Below, one piece after another: positions 30,178 through 39,129 of a stretch of DNA of 64,000 nt; position 1 is the first letter of the stretch, and each line of letters opens with the position of its first letter. The stretch comes from DASUAS01 sp963756895. GTDB lineage: Bacteria > Actinomycetota > Acidimicrobiia > IMCC26256 > DASPTH01. The notes under the pieces are model-generated. The model saw only the letters and a list, made by a program, of their open reading frames with translations. It was not told where the DNA came from and did no database searches. Position numbers and translations under genes: made by a program. Location of the stretch: positions 434,001 through 498,000 of the forward strand of contig CAVWPI010000008.1 of NCBI GenBank assembly GCA_963756895.1. The letters run 5' to 3'.

Positions 30178-32257
30178 GTGAGCTTCCCCGTCACACCCCC
30201 GCGGTACCGTGCCGCGGTGGACGCGCTCCTCGACGGTCTCGACGCAACGCAGCGCGACGCGGTCACCAGCCGCGCCGCGCCGCTGGCGATCCTCGCGGGC
30301 GCCGGCTCGGGCAAGACGCGTGTGCTCACGCGCCGGATCGCGTGGCAGTCACGCGAAGGGATCGTCGACCCGTCCCACACGCTCGCGGTCACCTTCACCC
30401 GCAAGGCCGCGGGTGAACTGCGGGCGCGCCTCGCCCGCCTCGGTGTCCGGGAGTCGGTCACCGCGGGCACCTTCCACGCCATCGCGCTCGCGCAGCTGCG
30501 GCGCCGGGCCGACGAGCAGGGCCGCGCCATGCCCGAGTTGCTCGACCGCAAGGTGCGACTCCTCCTGCGGCTCCTCCCCCAGCGTGGGCGTGAAGGCGCG
30601 CTGGCCGCGGCCGAGCTCGCCTCCGAGATCGAGTGGGCGAAGGCCCGCTTGGTGAAGCCCGACGGGTACGAGGTCGCGGTCACGCTCGCCGGGCGCACCA
30701 CGCCCCGCCCACCGGCCGAGGTCGCCGTCGGTGTTCGCCGCCTACGAACGCGAGAAGCGCAAGCGGGGCGTGGTCGACTTCGACGACCTCATCATCGGGT
30801 GCGCCGACGTGCTCGAGCGCGACCCCGAGTTCGCGGCTGCGCAGCGATGGCGGTTCCGTCACCTCTTCGTCGACGAGTTCCAGGACGCGAGCGCGGCGCA
30901 GTTCCGGCTGGTGCGCGCGTGGTTGGGTGACCGGCCCGACCTGTGCGTGGTCGGCGACCCCGATCAGGCCATCTACGGGTTCGCCGGAGCCGACGCGTCG
31001 TACCTCGCCGGCTTCCGGCGCGTGTTCCCGGTCGAGCGCTTCCCCGACGTCGGCCTCGTGCAACTCGGGAGCAACTACCGGTCGTCGCCACAGGTCGTCG
31101 CGGCGGCGACCGCGGTGCTCGGGCCCCCCAGCCGTCGACGTCCGCAGGTGCACGCGGCGCGGCCCGACGGTCCCCTCCCCACGTTCACCGACTATCCCAC
31201 CGCCGACGACGAAGCGCGCGGCGTCGCCCGCGCGCTGCGCAGCGCCGAGAGCGCGCAGCTGCCGTGGTCGCGCATGGCGGTGCTCTACCGCGTCAACGCA
31301 CAGTCGGCCCTGTTCGAGGAGGCGCTCGACGCGTGCGGGCATCCCGTTCCGCGTGCGCGGCGGCGAGCGGTTCCTCGATCGCCAGGAGGTGCAGGCGGCG
31401 CTCGACTCCCTGCGCACCACCGCCCGCGAAGCACCACAACGACCGTTCGCGGAGCACCTCACCGACCTGGCCACCGACGCCGAGTCCCTCGCCGACGAGC
31501 GGCGCGAGCACGTCGACGCGCTCGATCCGGCTCGGCCACGAGTACCTCGAGGCCGACGGTGGGCGCGGCAGCGTCGACGGCTTCCTCGAGTTCCTGCAGA
31601 CGTCGCTGCGCGGCGACGACGCCGGCAACAGCGCCGGCAACGGCGTAGAGCTGCTCACGTTCCACCGTGCCAAGGGGCTCGAGTTCGACACCGTGTTCGT
31701 CACCGGGCTCGAACGCGGCCTGGTGCCGATCTCGCACGCGAAGTCGTCCGAGGCGATGGACGAGGAGCAACGGCTCCTCTACGTCGCGCTCAGCCGGGCC
31801 GAGCGCGGGCTCCACCTCACGTGGGCGCGCGAGCGCACCGTCGGCGGCCGCGTCGCGCGCCGCACGCGCAGCACCTGGATCCAGCGGGTCGAAGACACCG
31901 TGCATCCACCAGCACCCGGCACCGAACCGCGCGAAGGCGCGGCGCGCGACAGCATCGCCAGCGCGCGCGATCGCGTGGCGCGCGCGAAGGGCGGCAGCAC
32001 GCGCGACGAAGAACCCGACCGATGTGTCCGAGTCCGACGCGCCGCTCTACGCCGCGCTGGTCGACTGGAGGCTGCGACAGTCGCGCGCCGCGAGCGCGCC
32101 CGCCTACGTCATCTTCCCCAACACCACGCTCGCGGCGATCGCCACCGCCCGGCCGCGCACCCCGAGCGCGCTCCTCGACGTGCCCGGCGTCGGGCCGGTG
32201 AAGGCCGACCGCTACGGCGAGGCGGTGCTGTCCCTCGTGGCGGAACACGCCCACTGA
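30178..32257 (+). CDS. uvrD2: UvrD2-type superfamily 1 DNA helicase with HRDC domain (four frame breaks)
   Basis: 3'-5' helicase of the UvrD/PcrA family. Motifs in order: AILAGAGSGKTRVLTRRI (Walker A), LAVTFTRKAAGELRARLA, VDFDDLIIGCADV, LFVDEFQDASAAQ (Walker B), VVGDPDQAIYGFAGAD, QLGSNYRSSPQVV, LLTFHRAKGLEFDTVFVTGL and LLYVALSRAE. The C-terminal HRDC domain (YAALVDWRLRQSRA...PGVGPVKADRYGEAVL) is the mark of actinobacterial UvrD2. Frame changes near 30730, 31340, 31532 and 32015 are each +1; joined length is about 690 residues, like UvrD2. The start is uncertain: GTG 30178 overlaps a GGAGGTGA sequence and GTG 30217 is an alternative. Confidence 0.9.
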
Positions 32258-32313
32258 CATGCTTGCCACCACTCGCCGTTGACTGCGCCCTGCCGCGGGT
32301 CCACGATGGATGG

Positions 32314-32649
32314 ATGTCGAGCCTGCCCCTCTTCCCCTCCGACGACGGCTGGCCCTATCCCGACCTCGGCACCTCCGCGTACACCGCGTCGGAGCTCGGC
32401 CGGTTCGAGCCCACCGCCGACGACGATGTCGATCTCGACCTGCTCGAACTGCGCGTCGACCCACACGCCTACGCCGATCTCACCGAGCTCGAGTACTTCG
32501 CGGTGTCGTGGCGCTACGGGGTCGGCACCAGCGGCACGCCGCACTCGATGAAGGACCTGGCGTCGGAGCTCGGTTGCAACCACGCGGAGGCCCGCGAGGT
32601 GCTCGGTGGCGCGCTCGACAAGCTACGCCGGCGCCTGCTCACGAACTGA
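32314..32649 (+). CDS. Sigma-70 region-4-like helix-turn-helix protein
   Basis: 111 residues. The C-terminal half, YADLTELEYFAVSWRYGVG then SMKDLASELGCNHAEAREVL and GALDKLRRRL, reads like region 4 of a sigma factor (L-T-x-x-E-x-x-x-x-x-x-R-Y-G plus HTH), but regions 2 and 3 are missing. It could be a regulator that binds -35-like DNA or core polymerase. It follows uvrD2 by about 55 bp. Confidence 0.7.
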   Translation: MSSLPLFPSDDGWPYPDLGTSAYTASELGRFEPTADDDVDLDLLELRVDPHAYADLTELEYFAVSWRYGVGTSGTPHSMKDLASELGCNHAEAREVLGGALDKLRRRLLTN

Positions 32650-32658
32650 GGCGCCGAC

Positions 32659-33591
32659 TCACCGACCCGGCGGCAGGATCTTCCCGGCTTCGCGGAACAC
32701 GCCGAGCGAGCGGTCCCAGCCGGCGCGTTCGTCGCCGTTCATCAACGGCCACAGCGGTGCGCTGGCGCCGTCGGGTCCGAGGATGCACGGGAGGCTCGCA
32801 CACACGTCGTCGGCGACCCGCACCGACACCGGGATGATGAAGCCCTGCTCGCGGCCGATGCAGCGGATGAGACCGCCGACCGCGAGCCCGATGCCGTGGC
32901 GGGGCGAGCCCTTGAGCTCACGCACGCGGTAGGCGGCCTTGCGCACGTCCTCCTCGATGCCGGCGTACCACGCGTCGGTGAGCTCGATGCCCTGCTGCGC
33001 GGCGAACTCCACGAGCGGGAGCGCGCCGATCGTCGCACTGCTGAAGAGGAACACCGAGGAGTCGCCGTGCTCGCCGATGACCCACGCGTGGATGCTGCGC
33101 GGGTGCACGCCGCACTCGTTGGCCAGCCGTTCCTCGAAGCGCAGCGTGTCGAGCGACGTGCCCGAGCCCATCACCGACACGGAGCGTCCGTCCCACCGGC
33201 GCACCAGGTACTCGGTGAGGATGTCGAGCGGGTTGGTCACCACGACCACGACGCGCGGGAGCCCGCCCGCCTCCATCGCGGCCGCGGTGTGCTCGATGAT
33301 CTCGACGTTGGCCTCGAGCACATCGAGACGGGTCCCGCCCGGCTGCACGTGCGCGCCGACCGTGATGATGGTGACGTCCTCGGGCTCGAACTCGTCGTAG
33401 CTCCGGCCGCGGATCTCGGCCGTGGGCAGGAGCGGGAGCGCGTGGAGGTAGTCGAGCGCCTCGCCGCGGGCCCGGATGCCGGTGCGGTCGTAGAGCGTGA
33501 TGCGCCCGGCGAGGCCCTGCATGATGAGCGCGCCGGCGGTGGCGATGCCCACTCCCCCGGCTCCGACGATCCCCACGCGCAGCCCGGCCAT
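32659..33591 (-). CDS. L-lactate/malate dehydrogenase family protein
   Basis: 310-residue NAD-dependent 2-hydroxyacid dehydrogenase. The Rossmann motif is VGIVGAGGVGIATAGAL; VVVTNPLDILTEYLVRR carries the Asp-His relay Asp; GSGTSLDTLRFEERL carries the substrate Arg; IGEHGDSSVFLFSS carries the catalytic His. The mobile loop reads GAHVQPGGTRLD, where lactate dehydrogenases have Gln and malate dehydrogenases Arg at the specificity position. Aligned without gaps, that position is Val with Gln next to it, so the substrate cannot be assigned. Confidence 0.85.
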   Translation of the reverse strand: MAGLRVGIVGAGGVGIATAGALIMQGLAGRITLYDRTGIRARGEALDYLHALPLLPTAEIRGRSYDEFEPEDVTIITVGAHVQPGGTRLDVLEANVEIIEHTAAAMEAGGLPRVVVVVTNPLDILTEYLVRRWDGRSVSVMGSGTSLDTLRFEERLANECGVHPRSIHAWVIGEHGDSSVFLFSSATIGALPLVEFAAQQGIELTDAWYAGIEEDVRKAAYRVRELKGSPRHGIGLAVGGLIRCIGREQGFIIPVSVRVADDVCASLPCILGPDGASAPLWPLMNGDERAGWDRSLGVFREAGKILPPGR

Positions 33592-33633
33592 CGGCGCAGA
33601 CTACCGATCGGCCACGGTCGTACACTGCCGCGC

Positions 33634-34122
33634 ATGGCGCGCATCGACATCCCCGACGGTCCCGGCGCACCGGGACGCCGCGTGTTCGGTCTCCGACCCG
33701 AGATGGCCGGCACCGTCACCGACATGATCGACGCGGTGTACCGCCGCAGCGCGCTGCCGGCGACCGAACGCGAGGTCGCGCGCCTGCGCGTCGCACAGCT
33801 CAACGACTGCTCGGCGTGTTCGACGGCGCGCGCGCAGTCGATGCTCGACGCCGGCGTCACCGACGACGACTACGGCCACCTCGACGAGTGGCGCACGTGG
33901 CCGGGGTACACCGAACGGCAGCGACTGGCGATCGAATACGCCGAGCGGTTCGCGATCGACCACCAGGGTCTCGACGACGAGTTCTACGAGCGACTGCGCG
34001 CGCAGTTCGCCGACGACGAGATCCTCGACCTGTCGCTGTGCCTCGCGATCTGGCTCGGTCTCGGTCGGGTGCTGGCGGTGCTCCAGGTGGAGCAGACCAC
34101 CGGCGTGATGGCCGACCTCTAG
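33634..34122 (+). CDS. Carboxymuconolactone decarboxylase/AhpD-family protein
   Basis: 162 residues, all-helical CMD fold. The redox motif is NDCSACSTARAQ: the two Cys of CxxC are present, but the His found three residues after the second Cys in AhpD-type enzymes is Arg here. RTWPGYTERQRLAIEYAERFA is the conserved second half. It may be a thiol peroxidase relative with altered proton relay. Divergent from the dehydrogenase gene, 42 bp apart. Confidence 0.82.
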   Translation: MARIDIPDGPGAPGRRVFGLRPEMAGTVTDMIDAVYRRSALPATEREVARLRVAQLNDCSACSTARAQSMLDAGVTDDDYGHLDEWRTWPGYTERQRLAIEYAERFAIDHQGLDDEFYERLRAQFADDEILDLSLCLAIWLGLGRVLAVLQVEQTTGVMADL

Positions 34123-34129
34123 TCCGGCG

Positions 34130-34450
34130 TCAGGCGAGCCCGCCGGCGGAGCGCGCCCACGCCATCCCCGCCGCCAGGTTTCCGACCCCGTCGGCGATGT
34201 CGACCACCGGGGTCACCTCGTAGTCGAGCCAGGGCAGGAACTGCGCCACCGCCGCGTCGATGCTGGCGAGGTCGTCGGTCTCGCAGATGAGGAGCCCCCC
34301 GCGGCCGTCGGCCCGGGTGAGGAACTCGCTGATCGTCCACGCCGCGGGCGGCGTCCAACTCCCGAACGCACGCAGCAGGCTGTCGCTGCTCTGCAGGTTC
34401 GCTTCCGGGTCGCTCCCCGGTCGCGCGGTCCATGACACGACGAACTTCAC
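34130..34450 (-). CDS. DUF3303-type protein
   Basis: 106 residues from a GTG. MKFVVSWTARPGSDPEANLQ followed by TISEFLTRADGRGGLLICET and QFLPWLDYEVTPVVDIAD matches the small DUF3303 family, a dimeric alpha-beta barrel with no known activity. It ends 7 bp from the convergent CMD gene. Confidence 0.75.
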   Translation of the reverse strand: MKFVVSWTARPGSDPEANLQSSDSLLRAFGSWTPPAAWTISEFLTRADGRGGLLICETDDLASIDAAVAQFLPWLDYEVTPVVDIADGVGNLAAGMAWARSAGGLA

Positions 34451-34526
34451 GTCGACTCCCCTCGTCCGCCCGAGTCGTCCTCGGGGACGAAGCATGCCGC
34501 AGCGAACGCGTGCCGTCGAGCACGCG

Positions 34527-35133
34527 TCACCGGACGACCTCGTAGTGGAGATGGGTGACACCCGGCGCCGGGACCGCTTCGACCAGACGGAGGCGCACGT
34601 GCTCGGGCAGGGACTGGAAGAACGGGCGGCCGCCGCCGAGCAGGACCGGCACCTGGTGGAGGATCACCTCGTCGACCAGCCCGGCCCGCAACGCTTCGGT
34701 CACGACGCCGCCGCCCATGAGCGCGACGTCCTTGTCCCCCGCGGCGCGGCGGGCGGCCACGACCGCCTCCTCGATCCCGGTGGTGATCAGCGTCTGACGA
34801 TCGCTCATCTCGGGGGCCGGTCGATGGCTGACGACGAACAGGGGCGCGGTGGGGTGTGGCCCGCCACCGCCGAAGCCGTCGGAGTCGTCGTAGGTGTTGC
34901 GCCCGGCGAGGCTGGCACCGACGCGGCGGGCGAGGGCGTCGAAGACCCGCCGCGCTCGCTGCGCTCAGCCGGAAGCCGTCGAACACGTCACTCGGTGTGT
35001 CGCCGTCGAAGTACCAGTCGAAGAGCATCCCCGCGTCACCGAGTCCACGCCCGGGGCCAGGGTCGCGACCGGTGATGTAGCCGTCGACCGAGACCGAGAG
35101 ACCACTGATGACCTTGTTGATGACGCTGCTCAT
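34527..35133 (-). CDS. Dihydrofolate reductase/RibD-C family protein (one frame break)
   Basis: About 200 residues. It starts MSSVINKVISGLSVSVDGYI, contains RVFDALARRVGASLAGRNTY and VALMGGGVVTEALRAGLVDE, and ends LPEHVRLRLVEAVPAPG, the usual RibD C-terminal (DHFR-fold) pattern of NADPH-dependent reductases of unknown substrate. A +1 frame change lies near 34955. It overlaps the stop of the upstream FMN-barrel gene by 4 bp and is probably in the same operon. Confidence 0.8.
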
Positions 35134-35645
35134 GCCTGCACACCACCGAGCGGACCGGGAAGGCGCGTGGCGAAGTCGAGGAGTCCGACCCAGGTCGGGC
35201 GCACCGCGATCCGGGCCTGCACGGTTCCGGGCTGGTCCATCGCGGAGACCAATTCTGCGCCTCCGTCGTCGCCCAGGTAGCGACGCGCCGAGGCGACGTA
35301 CTCGGGCGCCAGGCCGTCGACCTCGTCGATCTCGGCGCGGCCACGCACCGTCAGGCTGTGCGCAGGGAACTCGTCGGTGTCGATCGTCAACGCGACGGCC
35401 GGATTCGTCCGGAGGGCCGCGATGCGGGCGGCGGGATGACGGATGCCGGCCTCGGGACCCGCGACGTAGGTGACCATGACGATCTCGGTGCCGTCCCACT
35501 CGAACCACGTGGGTACGACCCGAGGCGTGCCGTCGGCCGCGACGAACGCGAGCCGGGCGGGGATCGCCGAATGGAGCAATTCCTGCGCGAGCTCGGTCTC
35601 CAGGAGCCGGAGATCGCCCTGGGGAACGGTGGTGGTGCTGGACAT
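35130..35645 (-). CDS. Pyridoxamine 5'-phosphate oxidase-like FMN/F420-binding split-barrel protein
   Basis: 171 residues. AIPARLAFVAADGTPRVVPT and RIAALRTNPAVALTIDTDEF are typical of the split-barrel flavin/F420 reductase family common in actinobacteria, and RARIAVRPTWVGLLDFA-like residues close the fold. Cofactor (FMN or F420) and substrate are not determinable. Divergent from the HxlR regulator, with two palindromes in the shared promoter, so HxlR very likely controls it. Confidence 0.82.
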   Translation of the reverse strand: MSSTTTVPQGDLRLLETELAQELLHSAIPARLAFVAADGTPRVVPTWFEWDGTEIVMVTYVAGPEAGIRHPAARIAALRTNPAVALTIDTDEFPAHSLTVRGRAEIDEVDGLAPEYVASARRYLGDDGGAELVSAMDQPGTVQARIAVRPTWVGLLDFATRLPGPLGGVQA

Positions 35646-35680
35646 GGTCCCTCCTCGTCTGGACTTCTGCTTCGGTCAGT

Positions 35681-35738
35681 ACGTTCCTTCAGGGAACGTG
35701 GTACGGTGACGGTACCACACTCAGTTCCCTGAGGGAAC
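35681..35738. promoter_or_regulatory. Two HxlR operator palindromes in a divergent promoter
   Basis: ACGTTCCTTCAGGGAACGT (35681-35699) and GTTCCCTGAGGGAAC (35724-35738) are near-identical inverted repeats, 41 bp centre to centre (about four helical turns). Between them lies a further inverted repeat GTGGTAC...GTACCAC. They sit between the FMN-barrel gene and the HxlR gene. Confidence 0.75.
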
Positions 35739-35758
35739 CCCCCAGCGGAGGAAACCGG

Positions 35759-36214
35759 ATGCAGCGCACGAGGTTCGGGGACATGGCCTGTTCGATCGCC
35801 CGCACGCTCGACGTCATCGGTGAGCCGTGGTCACCGTTGATCCTGCGCGACGTCTACGTGGGGATCAGCCGGTTCGAGCAGATGCAGGCCGACCTGGGGA
35901 TCTCCCGCAAGGTGCTCACCGAACGCCTCAACTGGCTGGTCGAGTCCGGCGTCCTGGAGCGCCGGCCGTACGAGACCCGCCCGCCTCGCTCCGAGTACGT
36001 GCTGACCGACAAGGGCGCGGAGCTCGTCGACCTCCTGATGGTGATGGTCGCGTGGGGTGACCGGTGGGCCGACGACGGCGCCGGTCCCCCGGTGCTCTAC
36101 CGGCACCGCGCCTGCGGCGCGATCAGTCACGTCGACCTGCGCTGCTCACACTGCGGCGAACCGATGCACGGCGGTGACGTCGAGGTCCTCGCCGGTCCGG
36201 GTTCCGCCGCCTGA
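35759..36214 (+). CDS. HxlR-family winged-helix transcriptional regulator
   Basis: 151 residues. The DNA-binding core includes CSIARTLDVIGEPWSPLILR and ISRFEQMQADLGISRKVLTE, then RLNWLVESGVLERRPY; HxlR proteins often sense electrophiles or redox state. A C-terminal extension has two Cys pairs (RACGAISHVDLRCSHCG), a possible metal or redox site. RBS GGAGGAAACCGG upstream of the ATG. It probably represses itself and the divergent FMN-barrel/DHFR-like operon. Confidence 0.9.
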   Translation: MQRTRFGDMACSIARTLDVIGEPWSPLILRDVYVGISRFEQMQADLGISRKVLTERLNWLVESGVLERRPYETRPPRSEYVLTDKGAELVDLLMVMVAWGDRWADDGAGPPVLYRHRACGAISHVDLRCSHCGEPMHGGDVEVLAGPGSAA

Positions 36215-36310
36215 CGCGCGACACCGGATGCACCAACGCCTCGCCGCACGACTTCCGGGCCGCCGTGCAACTCGCGGCTCGTCTCTGCGCGTCCTCGACT
36301 CCTCGAGGCA

Positions 36311-36631
36311 TCACGGTGTCGGGCCGCACGCGCCCCACAGACCGACACGCTGCGCACGCGCGTCGAGCTCGTCGTCGAGCATCTCGCGCGCATGGGCGTG
36401 GTTCGGCTCGATGACGAGCAGGCGCGCGTAGCCCTTGCGCAGCAGCTCGCGCAGGTAGTTCCTGTCGTCGAGGTACACGTAGGCCAGCCGTCGTCCGTAG
36501 ACGTCGTGGCGCTCGACGTCGTCCTCCAGCCGCACCACCTGACCGAACAATCGTGACGCAGTGTGTGGCGCCGCCTCCGGTCCGTAGCACCGCACCGGCT
36601 TGCGCGGATGATGCGTCTCCGGCGTGTCGAC
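36311..36631 (-). pseudogene. Truncated nuclease 3' fragment, copy 1
   Basis: About 107 codons of an SNase-like nuclease, from VDTPETHHPRKPVRCYGPEA to GLWGACGPTP and a stop. The first third of the gene (membrane anchor and the DGDT active-site strand) is absent. The frame is open throughout. Long stretches are identical in DNA to copy 3. At its broken end it is joined to a motif shared with copies 2 and 3. If elements inserted into the nuclease gene in tandem, this would be the original chromosomal 3' end. Confidence 0.8.
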
Positions 36632-36655
36632 GCCGCTCCAATATCACCTACCACC
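36632..36655. repeat. Junction motif, copy 1
   Basis: GCCGCTCCAATATCACCTAC abuts the broken end of nuclease fragment 1. It is the most diverged of three copies of the consensus CGGTNCCAACANCACCCACT. Confidence 0.5.
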
Positions 36656-36750
36656 AAGGGGCTTCTGACAACAGGTCGCCCGACCTGCACACCCTCAGAC
36701 ATTCCGCTGCTTCATGAGCCCGTCCATCGTGTTGTGCGTAGGCTTCAGCC

Positions 36751-38676
36751 GTGGACTCAGACATTGTCTTGAAGTCCGCTCACAAGGCGGCAGCCGACCA
36801 CGCCTGGGAAGATGCATTCGAGGGCTTCCGCGCCGCGGACAACGCGCAAGAGTTGACGCCGGAGGACCTCGAGGCGCTCTCCGACGTGGCGTTCTGGGCG
36901 AGCCACGTCTCCGAGGCGATCGATGCTCGGCAGCGTGCCTGTGAGGCGTACGAGCGCGCGGGACGTGCTGTCGAAGCGGGAGCAGCCGCGCTCGGCGCCT
37001 CGCTCCTCCATTCCGCCCGCGGCGACACGTCCGTGGCATCAGGCTGGTTCGCTCGAGCCCAGCGTCTCCTCACCGACATTCCCGAGCACTCGGCGCACGC
37101 GCTGCTCGCGTGGATCGAGGGCCAGTTCATGGGCCGCCTCAAGGAGCACGAACGAGCGCTGGACAAGGCTCGAGAAGTCGAAGCCATCGCCCGACGCGTC
37201 GGCGATCGCGACCTCGTCGCCATGGGCCTGAGCATGCAGGGACAACAGCACGTGCTGCGCGGGAACGTGGCAGCCGGAATGGCCCTCATCGACGAGGCCC
37301 TCACGGGCGCGTTCGCCGGCGAGCTCGGACAGTTCGCCAGCGCCGAGATCTTCTGCGAGATGGTGGTGTCGTGCATCGAGGCCGCTGACTTCCAGCGCGC
37401 CGCAGAGTGGCTCGACACTGCAGAACGGGCCGGCCAACTCCTCGTCTGTTTCCCGGGTTGCTGTCGCGTGCACAGATCGACAGTCCTTCGACACCGCGGC
37501 CAGTGGCCCGAGGCCCAGGCAGAGGCGCGGCAGGCACGCGCCGAAGTCGCCGGCGTCGAGGCGCTCCACGAGGGCATGGCCTTGACGGAGTTGGGGGAAC
37601 TCCACCGATCCCAGGGCGAGGTCACGCTTGCCGAGCAGGAGTTCAACGAGGCCTACGAGAAGGGGTGGCCCCCGCAACCGGGAATCGCGCTCCTCCGTCT
37701 GCGAGCTGGAGATCTCGACGGCGCCGCCCAAGTGATCGCCCGCGCCGTCGAATGGTCCGCCGATGAACCATCGACTCTGGTGCGGCTCCTGCCCGCCCAG
37801 GTCGAAATCGCCGTTGCCAGCGGCGACGACGAGGCGCTCGACACTGCGGCAGCTCGGCTCGCGGAAGTGGCTTCCGTCGTGCGAACGAGCACAGCCGCTG
37901 CGGCCCATACATCTGTCGTCGGGTTACGAGAGTGGAAGCTCGGCAATCTCACCGAGGCAGCCCGCCAGCTTCAACTGAGCGTCCGGGCCTGGCAGCAGGT
38001 CCGCAGCCCGTACGAGACCGCCCAAGCTCGGATGCGCCTCGCCACCGTCCTTGTCGAGCTCGGAGACACAGAGTCGGCCAAGCTGGAGCTGACAGCGGCG
38101 CGCAAGACCTTCGAGGATCTGGGCGCAACGCCCGACGCGCGAGAAGCGGCTCGACGCCTCGGCGACGACGCCCCCACGTATGCGGTGCGCACGTTCATGT
38201 TCACCGACATCGTGAACTCGACGTCGCTGTTGAGCGCCATCGGGGACGAGGCCTGGGACAGGGTTCGCCGACGGCACGACCGCACCGTGACCACGGTTGT
38301 TGCCGAGCATCACGGGCGAATCGTGAAGGGAACTGGCGACGGCTTCTTCGTCGCCTTCGACGAGCCGGCACTCGCAGTCGACAGCGCCATCGCCATCCAG
38401 CGGGCCCTCGACGAACACCGCAAGCGTGAAGGATTCTCGCCTTCGGTCCGCATCGGTGTACACGTCGGTTCGGCGATCACCGCGGGGGATGACTATTCCG
38501 GCCGAGACGTCGTCGTAGCCGCGCGCATCTCAGCGCTCGCCGGAGCCGACGAGATCTACGTGAGCGCCGCGGTCGTCGACCTCATGGGACCACACGTCTC
38601 GATCATTGACCGTAGGTCGACGGAGCTGAAGGGGATCCCCGCGCCGGTCGAGATCTCCCTCGTCGACTGGCGATGA
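36751..38676 (+). CDS. TPR-repeat protein with C-terminal class III adenylate/guanylate cyclase domain
   Basis: 641 residues from a GTG. Residues about 1-470 are helical TPR-like repeats (FEGFRAADNAQELTPEDLEA, ALDKAREVEAIARRVGDRDL, AEARQARAEVAGVEALHEG). Residues about 478-640 are a class III cyclase: FMFTDIVNSTSLLSAIGDEA and KGTGDGFFVAFDEP supply both metal-binding Asp. The motif normally reading N-x-A-A-R is GRDVVVAARISALAG, with Val for the transition-state Asn, so activity may be reduced. Cargo of unit A; base composition is less GC-extreme than backbone genes. Confidence 0.85.
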   Translation: MDSDIVLKSAHKAAADHAWEDAFEGFRAADNAQELTPEDLEALSDVAFWASHVSEAIDARQRACEAYERAGRAVEAGAAALGASLLHSARGDTSVASGWFARAQRLLTDIPEHSAHALLAWIEGQFMGRLKEHERALDKAREVEAIARRVGDRDLVAMGLSMQGQQHVLRGNVAAGMALIDEALTGAFAGELGQFASAEIFCEMVVSCIEAADFQRAAEWLDTAERAGQLLVCFPGCCRVHRSTVLRHRGQWPEAQAEARQARAEVAGVEALHEGMALTELGELHRSQGEVTLAEQEFNEAYEKGWPPQPGIALLRLRAGDLDGAAQVIARAVEWSADEPSTLVRLLPAQVEIAVASGDDEALDTAAARLAEVASVVRTSTAAAAHTSVVGLREWKLGNLTEAARQLQLSVRAWQQVRSPYETAQARMRLATVLVELGDTESAKLELTAARKTFEDLGATPDAREAARRLGDDAPTYAVRTFMFTDIVNSTSLLSAIGDEAWDRVRRRHDRTVTTVVAEHHGRIVKGTGDGFFVAFDEPALAVDSAIAIQRALDEHRKREGFSPSVRIGVHVGSAITAGDDYSGRDVVVAARISALAGADEIYVSAAVVDLMGPHVSIIDRRSTELKGIPAPVEISLVDWR

Positions 38677-38727
38677 TCGCGGACGCGTCCACCTCGGCGA
38701 CGGAGCGGCACGTCGATGCGCTCGTAC

Positions 38728-39050
38728 TCATGATGCGTCGCCGCACTCACCCCACAGACCCACATGTCGTGCTCGGGCATTGAGCTCGTCGTCGAGCATG
38801 GCGCGGGCGTGGGCGTGGTTGCGTCCGATGATCAGAGCAGACGCGCGTAGCCCTGCTGCAAGAGCTCGCGTTCGTAGTTGTGTCCGTCGAGGTAGACGTA
38901 CGCGAGGCGACGGCCGTAGATGTCGTGGCGCTCGACGTCGTCCTCCAGCCGCACCACCTGTCCGAACAATCGTGACGCGGTGTGGGCCGCTGCCTCCGGT
39001 CCGTAGCACTGCACCGGCTTGCGCGGATGATGCGTCTCCGGCGTATCGAC
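38728..39050 (-). pseudogene. Truncated nuclease 3' fragment, copy 2
   Basis: Same segment as copy 1, from VDTPETHHPRKPVQCYGPEA to GLWGECGDAS and a stop. Frame-disrupted near 38835, where YARLL runs into TGA instead of VIEPNHAHA. It marks the boundary between units A and B. Confidence 0.8.
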
Positions 39051-39073
39051 GCGGTTCCAACAGCACCCACTCT
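39051..39073. repeat. Junction motif, copy 2
   Basis: GCGGTTCCAACAGCACCCAC plus TCT, directly at the broken end of nuclease fragment 2. Matches copy 3 at about 19 of 23 positions without gaps. Confidence 0.6.
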
Positions 39074-39129
39074 GCACCCCTTTGGGTCGGTGGAGCCCCG
39101 CGTGCGGTCGGAGGTACCAGACTCTGCCG

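Noticed and set aside
30178..30220. The GGAGGTGA at 30174-30181 as a ribosome-binding site that fixes the uvrD2 start
   Set aside because: No in-frame start codon lies 5-10 bases downstream of it; the GTG at 30178 overlaps it and the GTG at 30217 is too far, so the start stays unresolved.
21190..32257. Programmed +1 ribosomal frameshifting as a genome-wide feature
   Set aside because: The break sites share no slippery codon or stop context that I can see, and nuclease copies show the unshifted form, so an assembly artefact is the simpler explanation.
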